64,000 bases of DNA, taken from NCBI GenBank assembly GCA_006937955.1, contig SSNP01000006.1, positions 6,370,571 to 6,434,570 on the forward strand, written 5' to 3'. A program made the translations under genes and the position numbers. Position 1 is the stretch's first letter. Each line of letters begins with the position of its first letter. Below the pieces are notes generated by a model, which saw only the letters and a program-made list of their open reading frames with translations, searched no databases and was not told where the DNA came from. Origin of the DNA: Pachypanchax playfairii (Eukaryota > Chordata > Actinopteri > Cyprinodontiformes > Aplocheilidae). Shown piece by piece: positions 20,696 through 40,170 of this stretch.

Positions 20696-23617
20696 CATGA
20701 AGCCCGTCAAGACAACCAGACGAAGACGTGGATGTAAAAACAGGTAAATTACAAACATTTAAAAGTTAAAATTTGTCGTATCGTTGTCGTTTTACGTGTT
20801 CAACTTTGAATGCTGTAGTTTCAGGAGCCACATCAAGTATTTTATCGACACAAAGCACTACTTAGCTTTTAGCTAACATTCTGATAATAATGACCGTGTT
20901 TAAATAGTTAGACATTAGCAGAGAAGTGACTTTTCTTGGACGTTATATAACTTAACTTCAAACACAATTTTTAAAGCTATTTCCTTTGGCAGGAAGTTGT
21001 CCCCCAAAGCTCCGTCTGGGGAGCAGATGTTGCCAGATGTTGATGCTGAAAGCCCAGAGATACCTGAGAAGGTAGTCATCAACATTAAAGTCTTGTTACA
21101 GACTGCGCTGGCGTGGTATTGAGTTTCCTTTGTTACCAACATGCTTTGATGCAAATCACAAACATTACTTCTTTTATTTTACTTCCAGTTTTCTCTAATT
21201 AATTCAAAAGTTCTTGATCTGTTGTTCTTTAGACTTTGTAAAGGGTTTTCTTTGGGCGTTTTACCAGCAACTTGTCACAAAAACACTAATTGTTCCAAAT
21301 TCATGTTCGTATTTTAGCATCAGCAGGGTGATTTTTGAATAGTGTCCAGCTCTTTGTTTCTTTTTTTCTTTTCCTGAGAGTTACAATTTACTTTTGTCTG
21401 CTATAAACCTAACACTTTCCCCCCCTGCACTTGTCCAATTTCCTTCTTTGTTTAATCAAAAACTGTATTCTGTTTTGATCAAGTAGATGCCAGGAAATGA
21501 AAGCCTTTCAAAATCCAGAGAATCTGGAAGCTAAATCCTAATAAATTCAACGTGCATTAAAACTTTTGCACAGAGAAATCTTCTTTGTTGGTGATAATTT
21601 TGTCCTTAATGAACTGCAGGTGGATTGAAAATAAACCTGTACTGTCAGTCACAGCCTCAGACATGAGTCCATACTTTGTCCTGCAGGGTCTGCCGGCGCT
21701 CCACGCAGCCTGTTTCTACGGGGAGCTGGCTCGTGTCCAGTTCTTGGTGGAGTCCAGGCCATGGTGGATCAACAGCAGCGACTCCCAGGGTCGCCAACCT
21801 CTTCATATGGTCCTGTCCTCTCGGGGCTCCCCCAACACCCACAGCTGCCTCAGACACCTCCTGGAGCATGGAGCTGACGTCAACGCGTAGGAGCTTCTGT
21901 CGTCTGTAAAACTTGAAGTTTAAATGTTATTTTACATTCTATCTTATTTAATCAGCACCACAGATTTGGGGCAGACGGCGCTGCACATGGCTGCGTCTGA
22001 AGGCCTTCTTGAATGTGTGGAAACCCTCATACAGGCCGGAGCAGATGTGATGGCAGAGGACAACATGGGACTTACACCTCTGGACTCGGCCCGCATCTGG
22101 TGCCACAGGAAAGTAGTGAGGTATCAAGCTAAGGAACAGCTAACAGTACAGTAAAAACTCCGTTTTAAAGAGGCCCTTCCATTAAAAACGGTTTTTCTGA
22201 GGTTTCTGTTGAATATTTTAGCTCCACAGGTGTTCTTACCTTCATAGTGGGTGTGAAAACAGGTCAACAACTTCTCTTTCAGTTTTAATCTCTCAAACTA
22301 TGCAGGTGGCGATAACACATGAGTTTCCTGACTTTTTTTTAGATATAAATGTTTCATATTACAGGTTAATACTTCAGAAATTACCAGAAAGTCATGAAAT
22401 TTGTGTTAAATGGCCTCTTTAAGTTTAAGACTAGTTGCATTGATGTATCTGAGCTCCATTATTAATCATGTGACCTGTCAGTTCTCAATCCTTATTCTGA
22501 AGGGAACAGATTTGCTTTCAGCCTCATGCCTCTTGTTGTTTTCATAAAGAAACTGTAACTGTAAATGTATTTATCAATTCATGAAGTTGTAACTTTTTTA
22601 TCTGTATTCTCATAGACTCCACTTCTCTCTCTATCTGTTGAAAAAGATTTTCTCTTTACCAGAATACTAACATATCTTATACTTTACTGCCATCTAGTGG
22701 TGGTAGGTGTAAACAACATGTGCTACTTATAGGCACAGCCTGTAGCAGGTCTGCTACTTTGGCATCTAATGGGTTAAATAAATTCTTCTGTCTGTATGCA
22801 GGTATCTTAAAAATTGTTTGTGGGAGGCCAAAGTGGAGAGAGAACAGAAGGAGAGGAGGCTAGCTCAAACATTATACAGAGAGCTCGTGGATACAGTCAA
22901 TCAGATGAATATTAATAAAAAGGTACGTTGTTTTATTGAAACTTATTCTTGGCAGTAATATTGAAAGACAATAAAGTTACTAATTGAAACTTTTTTAGCA
23001 AATCGTAAAGAATCGTCTGTATGTAAACAAACTATTTGAAATGACTTTCCTTCATTAAATAGACCCTTACTGATGAGGTCATGGCAGAGTGGGCAAAGAA
23101 GAAGGGTTTGCCCCCCATGAAGAAGTTTTCTCCCAGGGTGCAGGTGAGCAAGTACCACAATCGCTGCATCTGCCCAGACCAGATGGGCTCTAAACCAGAA
23201 CGGACCAAGAACAAGGAAACACACCAGCCAGAAGGTCTTCTCAAAGATGGGAGCTCCACCACAGCCTCATGCTGTAGTCCGTGGACCATCTTCATGGGCT
23301 TTCAGCCAGAGAAAACCCTCACAGAGCCAGACCTCAGGGACAGTGTTCACTTGTGGAAGGACAACAGCAGCCAAAAGCTTCAGTACAGCACCACGTGGGG
23401 TGGCACGCCTCATCCTATCCCCAACTTGCCTCTGGATGTTGTGGAGAGGGTGTTGTTTCCAAGAGTTTTCCCCTCAAGGATCACCACTCCGCAGGACTTC
23501 AAGCCACTAAACATTGAAGAGGTCCAGCATCGAGGACACCCTCAGGGACGGAGCAGCACCCCGTGGACAGAGGTGGCCATGCACCTGGCAGAGGTGCTGG
23601 AGCCCGGACACTACTGA
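20688..23617 (+). CDS. ankrd53: ankyrin repeat domain-containing protein 53
   Basis: Six exons with GT-AG junctions and consistent phase: 20688-20743, 20993-21071, 21687-21886, 21956-22120, 22802-22922, 23063-23617; 391 aa. A second in-frame ATG at 20697 is an equally good start. Residues 1-45 are basic then acidic. Ankyrin repeats cover about 46-80 (LPALHAACFYGELARVQFL), 81-112 and 116-150 (QTALHMAASEGLLECVETLI), with a partial repeat to 170 (LTPLDSARIWCHRKVVRYLK). A charged helical region follows (170-225). The C-terminal block 'LPLDVVERVLFPRVFPSR', then 'TPWTEVAMHL', is the signature that separates ANKRD53 from other ankyrin proteins. The human protein, reported at spindle poles in mitosis, is longer (about 530 aa), mostly at the N-terminus. 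It lies tail to tail with TEX261. Confidence 0.92.
22165..22422 (+). repeat. R1 MITE copy c, internally deleted, in ANKRD53 intron 4
   Basis: Both TTAA ends and terminal regions are kept (TTAAAGAGGCCC..GGCCTCTTTAA), but about 330 bp of the middle is missing relative to 18424-19009. Confidence 0.88.
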
Positions 23618-24029
23618 GGTATCCACAGCATTTCAACTGAACATGAATAACCAAATCATTTAATGGATTAAACAAATCTATAAAAATACATTTACACTCA
23701 ATACCACATCTATAAGCCTCAGTAGCTCAGAGCTGTTTGTACAGAACCTTCACTATTACGGGAAGTTGTTTTTTTAATATCATCTGTTTTTATTCCAATG
23801 GTCTTGTGTTTAACCCTCTAGAGCTTGATACATGAAAAACAGTTTTCATTGAACTGTTTATTGCATAAAAATGGTTAACAGGTATTTGCCACCAACAGTT
23901 ATTAGATCCTCCACCAGGTGGCAGAAGATGTGCACAGAATTCAACACCACATGTGTATGAAGTACTAATCCTGTTAAAGAAGAAGAGATCTTAAAATGAC
24001 CTACAGTCCAAAAGCAGTTATTAAGATCG

Positions 24030-24829
24030 TAACCCCCCCTCCGTGCACACGCTCCGGTGCTGAGGTCGACCAATATTCCTCACCAAACCCGCTCTGATTT
24101 CCGATCCGAGCAGGAAATAAAATATTATGAATTCAGTTCCCTAATCAAACTCTCCAGCCCCGCTGATCACACACTGATTCTGATAAAAGAAGCTCCTACC
24201 TGTAGCTCAGTCATCGATTCAGTCCGTAGCAAAGAGCTCACGTATCTGCCCCAGCTCTTCACGAGCAAACCAAAACTTCCTGCAGTCCCTCCATAAGATT
24301 TTCTGTTCTGCTCACACCATCATGCACGCCTCTCTTCTCAAGCCAGCAAAAAACATCCTCTATTGTGTCCTCTAGCCGAACCCGCAGCCCGGAGTTCCCA
24401 CACTTCAGCCAGCTGCACCTCCGTGTTAGCATGAGCTGCTAATAAAGACTTTTCCACACAAACCTGCTCATCACATGTCAGGAAACCCCCAATAGCAAGC
24501 AAATAAGGTATATAATCACCACATGTCCACGGTGCTTCCAGCTGCTTGACCTGCAGACTCCACAGTATCAGCATCACTGTGCTCGAGTATTTAAGGTATT
24601 AGGCAACCCAAAATGGTGCCCACTGCTCTGCCAGCTATTGGCTGGTAGATGTAAACAAAATGCCAACGCCGTGCCCGTCAAAATTAATATTTTATAATAT
24701 TTTACTTCAAATTTTTTTTTTAATGGAAATAGTGTATTTTCACTCTACACCCCTCTAAACACCCCGTGGAGGCATTATTTTGTTAAAAATATTGCTTTTT
24801 ATAAAAAATATTCTACATTGTACCTTTAA
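24030..24829 (-). repeat. TTAA-type repeat family R3, copy a
   Basis: On the minus strand it starts TTAAAGGTACAATGTAGAAT and runs through 'gtttacatctaccaa' and 'ttggtcgacctcagca'. The same sequence is seen in the 61110-61974 copy. The far end appears truncated. Confidence 0.75.
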
Positions 24830-24963
24830 TAAAGTGGACATTAAATAATTATATTGTTTTATATTTGTATGATAGAAATTACTGATTATTTTAAACATTT
24901 AATTATGACAACTTTGTTTGGTTTTCAACAGAGTACATCTGTCAGATGCTCTATAAGGATTGA

Positions 24964-25415
24964 TTAAAGACCCACTCTGATAAAAAATCTGGATTTTCAT
25001 GTTCTTAACATGTTCTTGTGGTATTTTTCTGATGCAAGAGGATGTATGTTAAGAAAATTAAGCTCAAACTTGCATTTGCTGTGAATCAGTAGCAGATGCT
25101 AAAATGCAGTAGAAAAAAAAAAAAAAAAAAAAAGAGTCCGTTTGTGACGTAGAAAAGATATTGGGCGGGCTTCAAGCTCCTGGTAGAGCTAGCGTAAACA
25201 GAGATCTGCAACAGGAAGGGGCAGGTGGATCCTCTGATCCAACAGTTCCTCCCACAGCACAGAGATGAATTGCTAATGAGCTACTGCTGCTATGCAGAAC
25301 AACTTCCTAGAAAACAGCAGTTTTTTTGATTTTGGGTAAAAACACCATAGTCATTATTTAAAGACCACTGAGATGCTTTAAAATAACCCAAAAGATGATC
25401 GGAGTGGGTCTTTAA
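24964..25415 (+). repeat. TTAA-flanked MITE family R2, copy b (full)
   Basis: The ends are TTAAAGACCCACTCTGATA and ATCGGAGTGGGTCTTTAA. It holds an internal A run near 25113-25133. Confidence 0.88.
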
Positions 25416-27366
25416 CTATTTGGTCATGACCAAATCTGAAGCATCAGCTGGAAGGTTGGCTATATCGCATCACAGTGAGCTCACATGTCCAACAGTATGG
25501 CGTTGCTACACAGAATCAACACGCGTGTCCTGGGATGATTATTTTATCAGCAGGCATATATTCCATGATACGTTTGGCCTCGTAGGGTTAGAGACACTGA
25601 CGGCCTTCCTGAACAACATCCCTCTATCCAAAGTGACAAGCTCGAAAACGACACACACTCCAGATGCTACGCTAACAAAAGCCAGGGTGAACACCAGGGT
25701 GAGTGAAAGGTGAGAAAACCTCCATGAACTGGGTCACCTGTCACAGATGTATCCTTGCACTTTCACTGATCTCCCCCAGGGAAACAAATCGGGATCCAGG
25801 TGGGGGCTTGTAAACAGCAGGAGAGTGCAAACTATGAGCTGTGGCCTGTCAGCTGAAGATACGCATCTTTGTGTGTGTGGGTTTGTCTTTTTTCTTGACT
25901 TCATGAAGCACTTCACACCTCCGTGGGGGTCAAAGTGCACAGCAGTATAAACCCACCGTTTCCTCTGTGACTGAGCCACGCGGGACTAGAATAACATTAC
26001 GCCATTCAGTTTGACAGTTTCCGACACAAAAACACATTCTGACAGACTGAAGGTCAACAGTTTACGGGTGACTGACTGTATTGTCCTTATATAATTGAAG
26101 AAAAGGATCAAACCCTGGATGGTTGCTTTTATATTCTTACAACATCAATCAGTAAATAAATAAATCATCATTTGTTCCACAAATTAACTCAACAAAATCA
26201 TTTATTCACAGTTTTATTCAAACCAGTCTACGATGAATCACCTTCTAAACAGAATATTAGTGTCTGGTTTTTGTTTGTTTTCATAAAACCACTTTGACGC
26301 AGTTCGTCCCAAACACCTTATCTAAAAAAAAAAGAAAAAAGTAATCTGAGCTTTGATCTTTAGAAGTGTTTACATTCACCCTGTATTTTGGGTTTATTCA
26401 TTAGTAAAAGTATGTTTTTTGTTGTTTTTTTTAATCCAACATCATTTTTCCCCCCTTAACAGCCAGAAAACGAGACAGGCAGGCAGCCACTGCACAGTGC
26501 TGGTGATTAGTGAATGTACTGAAGGAACCCGACTCAAACTTCATGTCAAAATTCTTTTAGTTTCCAAGTGTTGCTGATGCAGATTAGAAGAGATTAAAAT
26601 GCACTTGAATAATCTCTTTTCAGGGACATGATGGTTTAAAGAAAATGGTATTTATGTTTTTTTTTAAACACCTGTAAACGTCCATAAGCTTCTCTCTCAC
26701 TGGGCTGCGAGTGCTAGCTATTCGTTAGAGACACAAAACAGAGAAAATGTGAGTATGGCAGCCTTTCTGTGATGCCGTCCACCTTTTGTCTTACTTTGTC
26801 TTGTTTTTTTTATTTGAAATTTGTCTTGTTTGGAATGTTGGATTCCCTCTTCGTTTGTCTCAGTCACGTCTCAGTTTCAGTGATTACCAACTAGAGGAGA
26901 GTTATTTTAGGTTAGATTGTGCCTCTATTTATATTTGTATCTTAAACTTCCATGTCCATGTTCTCTTGAGTGTAAAATCATTATTTATTTAAGTATTTAT
27001 ATTAAATTTTAGTCAAACGATCATTAGCAGCCCTTATTTTGAAAAACCTTCATTAACCAATAACGATTGACCTCTATCACCCAGGAATCTCACATTTCTC
27101 CCACCTTATGACTAACGAACGAGTACTGTGAGAGAAATTAATCACGCATTTTTTTCCCCCGAAAGCCTTAAAAACACCTGCGACGTGTGATTCACGCAAA
27201 GGAATTGAGAAGATTCGAAGGTTTCGAGAGGTTTTGGAGACTCTCTCACGAACGGCGTTCACGATCTGTTGCTAACAGTCACAGCCCAGTGAGACAGACA
27301 CGCTTTTCACCATCTGTGCTGCTGTTTCTGACCGGTTTTTACTCACCAGAAGAAAATGTTCACAAG
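25416..27366. other. intergenic between ANKRD53 and TEX261
   Basis: No gene is supported. Short A and T runs are present; the frames at 25420-25713 and 27187-27423 show no domain and no splice context. Confidence 0.5.
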
Positions 27367-27410
27367 TTTATTTCATCTCCTTATGAATGGCTTCAACACG
27401 ACTTCTTCCA

Positions 27411-27416
27411 TTTATT
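27411..27416 (-). terminator. candidate polyadenylation signal for TEX261
   Basis: AATAAA on the minus strand, about 440 bp past the TEX261 stop codon. Another AATAAA lies at 27367-27372. No transcript evidence is available. Confidence 0.35.
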
Positions 27417-27856
27417 GAGATGAAGATAAAATAACAGGAAGACAAAGATTCCTCTTCAAGAAGTATTGATCTATCTGCTGAAGCCAACACTCATCAGCTG
27501 TTGTTAGTTTGTTTTCTACCTCTTCTAGGAAATTCTTCATCACTAAAGCTTTAAAAAAAATGAAGTCCGACATGATACAAAAAGCGCCGCGCTACAGAGA
27601 GGCTCCCCGCGGAGAGGCTCTCCAGAAGGTGGTTATTGGCAGTCAGTACAAACACATAGATGATCATGGCCTGTGTAAACTCGTCCAGCAAGAAGCGCTT
27701 CATTTTTTTTTTTTTTTTTGGTCCGTCATATTTGGGCTCTTTTCTTTGTGTCGTTCACGAACAGTTTCCGCTGTCCTTTCTGCGTGTTCTCCTCCACATG
27801 CAAACACTCACGCCCCCCCGGCAATCCGAGGCTGCGGCCGAAGTCCGAGCTCCTCC

Positions 27857-33936
<6,080 letters not shown>

Positions 33937-34179
33937 CTCTCTGCATACGCCACAACACACAAAATAAATTAAAAAAAAAAAAGATAAGTCAGCTAGCCGG
34001 CTGCTCACTGACAGTTTTTTGCGCTGTTTCTGTACAGGCTGAGGAATGTAGGACAGAAGGACCCCGTCATATAAAAACAGGGTCAGTTTAACTGCAGCGC
34101 CTCTAGTGTCTAGAGGAGGAACTGCAGCATTATCAGTATTGGTTCGTTTCAAGTCCGCCATGAGGTCACGGTTTCACCA

Positions 34180-34835
34180 GGGTTTGTTATTTTGTATTTT
34201 AGACAGATAACTCAAAAAGTTCGTGATGGATTTTTATGAAATTTTCAGAAAAGTTTAGAAATGGTTCAAGGGGGTGATCCGGTTCACCGTGTGGATCCAG
34301 GAATTCTTTTTTTTAGGATTGTTCATCATTGTGAGACGGTGCTGTTTTTATGTAACTCCACAATGATCCAGGTGCTTAAAATACAGGGTGAGTTCTGAAT
34401 GGGTTCTACATGATCTGGGTCAAGGATTGGTGTGGAACATTACAAAAGTTTTTATAATATGATCCAGAAAAAAAAAATAGGGAACCTTCAGATTTTTTAT
34501 CACTGCAAGAACAAATAATAGTATAAACCTGCAAAAAACACCAGATGATAGTCGAGACACTGTGGAATCAGAAGTGTTTAACGGACTTGATGTTCCTTCA
34601 ACATGGAGCTAGATCTGGAAGAAAACACCTATTACTGAAAAATAGATCTTCGTTAAGAACTACTAAACTAATCATGAAATCAATGTCAAGCCAGATGTTA
34701 AAGGTGTTTTCATGATCAGTGAATCTGATCATGTCGATACAACAAAAGTGACACTCTTATTTGTGTAAATCACATTAAGGGGGGAACTGAGGTGTTTGGC
34801 AGAGGTCTGAAATCTACAGCTGATTTTCTAGTTTG
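34180..34835 (+). repeat. dispersed fish repeat, second copy of the 3.4 kb family
   Basis: Shares the head 'caccagggtttgttattttg' and the tail 'ggggaactgaggtgtttgg' with 3436-3850, without the GGTT expansion. It lies just upstream of TEX261. Confidence 0.75.
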
Positions 34836-37800
34836 TTTATTGGTGAAAAAAATGCTCACATTAAGGCGAAGTTTTTAAAAAACCGCCTAACTTTTAAATA
34901 AGTCATGAAATCCAGTTTACTGCTGCAAAAGAAACAGTTCTGCAGATAAATAATTAAGGTTTACGTTTATGTTGAAAACAGAAGCAACATGAATCTTCTT
35001 TCTAAATGCCACATGATCTCAGAAAATGATCAAAATCCAGTGTCATTCGACAGCTGTGAAGTACTGAACACGACTGGATCACAGCGTACACAAAACTCTT
35101 AACCCATGTTCAGTCCAGTAGCTAATCACTTTAGATAAGTATTTCTGTTAATTCATCGAACCCGGATCAATAAATCATTAAAAATGCTCCTTTAACTAAA
35201 GGATGAAACGAAAAAAAATTGGATCTTTAGTCACTTTGTTAGCAGTTGCTTGTTAGAAAAATTTAATTTGTTTGGATTTCTTCTGTCTAATCTAAAAAAA
35301 AAAAAAAAAATCACACGTAATAACATAATTTAAAAGTGGATGAAGTTTATCTTCATAGTTGAGCCATTAGTTGAAAACTTGTCATGCTGTGATGAAGCAT
35401 CTTAGCTTCTCCATAGCTTTATATAGCTTATTCTACTCTTTAACCCATGTTGGTTAATGCAAGACAGCTGATATAAACTGTTTAAATTCCATTGTATGTG
35501 GGTCATCACCACTTTCTAAGGTTAGATTTTGTATAAGTGTTATTTTCAGATCTACATGTGATTCTCTCTCTCTCACACACCTATATGTATCATAATAAAG
35601 ACTGCATGTATTTTCACATCTCTAAAGCTAATATCAAAGATTGAGATGGAAAAACAATAAAAAATGCATTCTAGAGTGAAAAAGGTAGGCCTCCCAGTGA
35701 AGTGTTAAATAAAGTAAATATATAATGTGAAACAGTGTGATGACACTAAAACGGTGTCAGAGTGAAAGGTGAGAGTAATTCCCTCTTCAAATGCTTTTCC
35801 ACTGAGAAAGAGGCAGATAGACGGGCGCTGTGGAGCGGAGGGGTGTGCACTCATTCATCCACACGCAGCATCTCTGCAGAGGTGAGAAAACAAAAGGTGG
35901 CCTGCTGCATTAAAAAAAAAAAAACTTTCAGGACGGGGAGGCTGCGGATCACCTGAGGCTCTTATCTCAGCAACGCCTCTGGGCTCTGGGTGTGACGGCG
36001 TTAATGTGCCAAAATAAAAAGACGGCCCACATTCTGCTGCCAGCTCGCGCTTTAGGAGGAAAACACCTACTGAGAGAAGTGGCTGAGGGTATTCATAGAG
36101 GTGTTTTCATAATGGTTCTTTTATTTATTTATTTATTTATTTGCACTTGGATCAGCTGGAAAAACAAATTCACCAAAAATGTAACTGGATATTAAATACG
36201 GCTGAAAAAGCTTCACTTCCTGTGTCACGCAACAAGGAGTGACGCCTTCCAAACGTGGGTTAAAATACTTTCCTTGATTTTCTTAAGCTGTAAATGTGAA
36301 TTTTCATTTTTTAAAACACTAATATTTCCTCTGTCCAGTTCTCCACAGTGAATAAAAACAAGACAGAGTGTTTTATTTAAACCTTTTATGCATATTGGTC
36401 ACTACAGTAAAAAGTCAAAAACTCTTTCAGGTACATGTTCGGGCATTTTTGGTTCATTTGCACATAAGCACAGATTGTGTGTGTTTATTCTTATGACATC
36501 ATAGGAAATATGTTGTAATAATTAATCTGCATGTGTTTGTCATGGTTTCCACCTGACTAGATGTTTAAAAACTTTTTGAAAAGTACATGTATTTTTAAAA
36601 TGAAGTTCTAAATTGTATTTTTCATAGTAATTAAAGACACTCAAGAAAAGAATGCCATAATTCATGCATGAAGGAGTTAATGTTTTAAACAGAGACAAGA
36701 ATCTGGTCAAAGTTTCAAAACGTGTCAGTAAAAACATACATGTATCTCTGCGTGACGTGTTCGGTTGGTATTTTAGGTCGTTGTTCTTGAGTCTACTGTA
36801 AGGCTTCATGGCTGATGATGAGGGTGGATGCTCGGATGCGGGAGTCTCTCTGCTCCCTGTTTTGTTTCAGCCTCCGGAGCACAGGTGCAGTGCCGCGCTC
36901 ACTGGCCCAGGGACCATCACCTGCTGCTGGGACACACTGCTGCTGCCCTGGTTGGGGATCTGACCAAGAGATCAGCACATATTCAGCTCAGGCACGAAGC
37001 TAAACAATGAGAACTACAGGACACGCTGGGACAGTTAGGTTAGAATGAAAAAGGTTGTTCTGGTTTTAAATATTGCAGGTTGGTTGGGGGTACGAGAGGC
37101 TCCTAGCCTGGGAGTGATCTGATAGTTACTTTCCAATATTCTAGTTCTTCTTCATTTATTATGCAAACCACTCGTGTAACCATCTTTTCATTTAAAGTCA
37201 TTTTGAATTAAATATGGATCAAATCTTTTCAATTGAAACCAGAAAGAATCAAAGAAAATAAAAATAGAGAAAACATGGCTGATTCTTCGTACCATGTTTG
37301 TTCCATGTTCAACACTCTTGTTCCAAAAAATAATGATAGTTTTTGAAATAGAAACAATCTTATTCTAAATTATACAGTATCTTGCCTGTTGTAGAGAGCT
37401 CTTTGAACAGCATCAGTTTGGAGAAACAGAGATTAGCCAGCAAGTCCAAGCAATACCTTTATTATATCTAAGAAAAAATGAGATTTCACAGTTTTTAACA
37501 GACTAGTGTTATTATAATGGATCACAAATGAGGGCAGCAGCTGTAACTGTAGATCTTCCAGGAGAGCCTGAGGTCCTTAAAGTCAGGAATATCATAAGAT
37601 TTCTCCTGGAATATCTGTGTCATGTGAAACTGATGGCAAATGAAAGATTTATAAAGCAAAGCAGTAATCCATTTTGGCCTCTATAAGTAGGTATTGGCAC
37701 ATCCGTTTGGTCAAATCTAATCTCCAGTCCTCCGAACAGAATAATCTCTCCATAGAACCCACTTCCAAAGATCTGAACTATCACTGTAAAAAACCTGCAG

Positions 37801-37974
37801 CTGTGATCAAGCTGATAGGTTAATTGGCTCCATGTCAGTTCGTTCTTTGCAGTTTTGATCAATATGTTTCATGTTTTTGGGGGATAAAAAGGTTTATTCC
37901 TACCCTGCTACAACTGCTTTGGATCCACGTTTGACCGTATGATACCTCATTGTGGACTGAATCATACCCACCAT
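34836..37974. other. intergenic; one doubtful exon-like frame
   Basis: Mostly AT-rich, with no confirmed gene. A GC-rich open frame lies at 36865-37010 after a good acceptor (tttgtttcag) and is listed as a finding only. (TTTA)n lies near 36118-36142. Confidence 0.45.
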
Positions 37975-38150
37975 GTTCCATACACAGAAAACATGTGGAA
38001 GAAGGTTCTCTGATCAGATGAGACTGTGTGTGTGTAAATCAGCATGAACACACCATCCCCACTCTGAAACATGGTGGTGGCAGCATCATGCAGCAGGAAC
38101 AGAGAAGCTGGACTGGGTTGATTGGAAGATAAACGGGCTACCATGCAAAA
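37975..38150 (+). pseudogene. Tc1-like transposase relic, 5' piece
   Basis: Nucleotide-level resemblance to the middle of a fish Tc1 transposase: 'atgtggaagaaggttctctg', 'gatcagatgagac', 'aaacatggtggtggcagcat' and 'agcaggaacagagaagctgg'. It is heavily decayed. The 3' piece of what is probably the same element lies at 39215-39470. Confidence 0.7.
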
Positions 38151-38358
38151 TAAAGTCAACATCTCTAAGTTGAGGGGAAGTTTTGAGAGGGAACATTTAG
38201 TAAAATATGTTTTTGACCATCTGGACTATATAGTGACCATATTTACCTGAGTGTATTGGACTAAATGGTATAAAACAAAGCAGTTCACTAAGTAAAAGCG
38301 CTCTAAACAGGGAGCTACAACTCTTAACACACACAACAGTCACATTACAACACAAGTC

Positions 38359-38905
38359 TTAAAGCTGGAGTTGGTAATCCTGTTCAGAAACACTTGTTTT
38401 TCTTCTGGGTGAAAAGGTCCTCCCATACTGAGACTAGTCAATGCATTGTGTATTCATAAAAAGGAGCGAAAAAAATCAGACCTCTCTGAGACTTGCAAGC
38501 CTACAATAACTCTGACCAACCACGGTCATCCGCACCGGATGGCGGTGATTGGTCATTTCCAGAGAAGAGGAGAGGAACCAATCAGATACCTTGCCTGCAC
38601 CCCTTCTATCACGCCCTCTCGCTCCTTGCTACTTGTCACGGCTCGCCCCGCTAAACTGCCAAAAAAAAAAAAGTCAGAGGCAGAGAAAGCTGCTACGAGA
38701 AAAGCTCTGGATAAAACGAGAGGACAAACTAGAGTCAACATTGGTAAAGCTGAGTACCCTGCTGAGTTCTGCCGGCAGATGCGAGTTCCAAGTTTAGGGG
38801 GGGGCGCGGCTTGAAGCAAGTCCATGGTGGGAATGGGGAGGGGTTTAGAGGAGCTGCTAGTTTTAAATCTTGCTAGCTCTCGAACATTACCAACTCCAGC
38901 TTTAA
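38359..38905. repeat. TTAA-flanked MITE family R6 (547 bp)
   Basis: TTAA at both ends, with inverted termini AAAGCTGGAGTTGGTAATCC and 'attaccaactccagcttt'. It lies between the two Tc1 relic pieces and probably split them. Confidence 0.88.
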
Positions 38906-39214
38906 GACTAGCAGGGCAGACTGCGCTAACCCACAGCCGCCATGTTGAACAAGTGTGTGTTGCCTATATAATGCTGCCTCCAGTCCAACAGGAAAGGCAC
39001 GGCCCAATTAGCAGATTGGGGAGGAGGAAGGCTTCCTGTGGATGGTCGAGCTGTGATCCACCAATCCCATCAACACAGCTCTTCCAAAACGGAGTTATCA
39101 CCAGGAAGGAGGCAAATTCAAGCTTGTATAAGTCGTAGCCTTGAATAAGTCGACCCCCCCACCCCCAATGGAGGGGACGTTTTTTTGGGGAAAATTTCTC
39201 GACTTTATTTCGCG

Positions 39215-39470
39215 TATATTCGGTAAATGCAGGATGAAGAAAACCTGTTTGAGGTTACAAATGATTTGTGACCAAGATTCACCGTCCAGCATGGTGTCGG
39301 CCCTGAACCTATAAACTGGAGTGATGCAGATCAAAGTCCAGACCAACGTCCAACAGAGAATCTGTGGTAAGACTTGAAAACTGCTGTTTACAGATGTTCT
39401 TAATCCAACCAGACTGAGCTTGAGATGTTTTGCAGATAATTTTATCCCTACATGTGCAGAGACAAGTCCC
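39215..39470 (+). pseudogene. Tc1-like transposase relic, 3' piece
   Basis: Contains 'caaagtccagaccaacgtcc' and 'gagaatctgtggtaagactt', the coding signature of the Q-S-P-D-x-x-P-x-E-N-L-W catalytic end. It then runs into 'ccagactgagcttgagat'. No open frame remains. Confidence 0.7.
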
Positions 39471-39586
39471 CAAAAACTGCATGAAGGTTGCATCAACAAC
39501 CCACAGTGGCCGTCAAGGACCGGGACTTGAATTCACTCTAGTCTCAACCCACCATTATGGTGGATATACAAGCAGTTTAACACTAA

Positions 39587-40170
39587 CCCCTCCGTTCCAC
39601 TGGAGGCGTCGGCAGCGCGCAACGTTTTGCTCGCGCAATTACCAGCATGTCCCTTCCTACCGGGAGCGCCTCATACGCGTAAATCACTTGCGCAGCGTCA
39701 CATCCAGCTGGTCCCAAAAGATCATGAAACCTCATGAGAGTAGCGAAAACGTGCGTGATTTCATCACACAACAACAAGCAGGGAGAAAGATGAAAACATG
39801 TACCCAGAAGGTGGCTAATTTTCACACCACCTACAGACTTCAAACCCGTCACAGGTACTGGACTTTCTCGTACTCTCTCGCAAAAAGAAATCCGCACGTG
39901 TCCTTTTATTTTGAAACTTCAAGGTACAAATGCCCGATTTCCTGTCTGGTCCAAACTAAACTGCTGAACTTGACGCGTTTTAGAAGCGTAACGCGTAAAA
40001 AAATAGAACTGCCTCGTGATGCTTGCGACACTACGCTTCTGGGATGCATCTCATGCTTGCTTCTTCACGTGCAGTGGAAACGGTCTTACTGACTTTAATG
40101 GCGGCTATCAGCTACGTATTACGCGTCACTAACGTTGCGGGTCAGTTGCACGTTCAGTGGAAAGCAGTGG
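39587..40170. repeat. PIF/Harbinger-like MITE family R12, copy b
   Basis: The ends are CCCCTCCGTTCCACTGGAGG and the inverted CCACTGCTTTCCACTGAACG. The exact TAA target duplication is at 39584-39586 and 40171-40173. The sequence is rich in CpG and 'acgcgt'. The shootin terminal exon frame runs into its right end. Confidence 0.85.

Noticed and set aside
39430..40092. 220-aa plus-strand frame
   Set aside because: Crosses the Tc1 relic and the R12b MITE; composition and boundaries follow the repeats.
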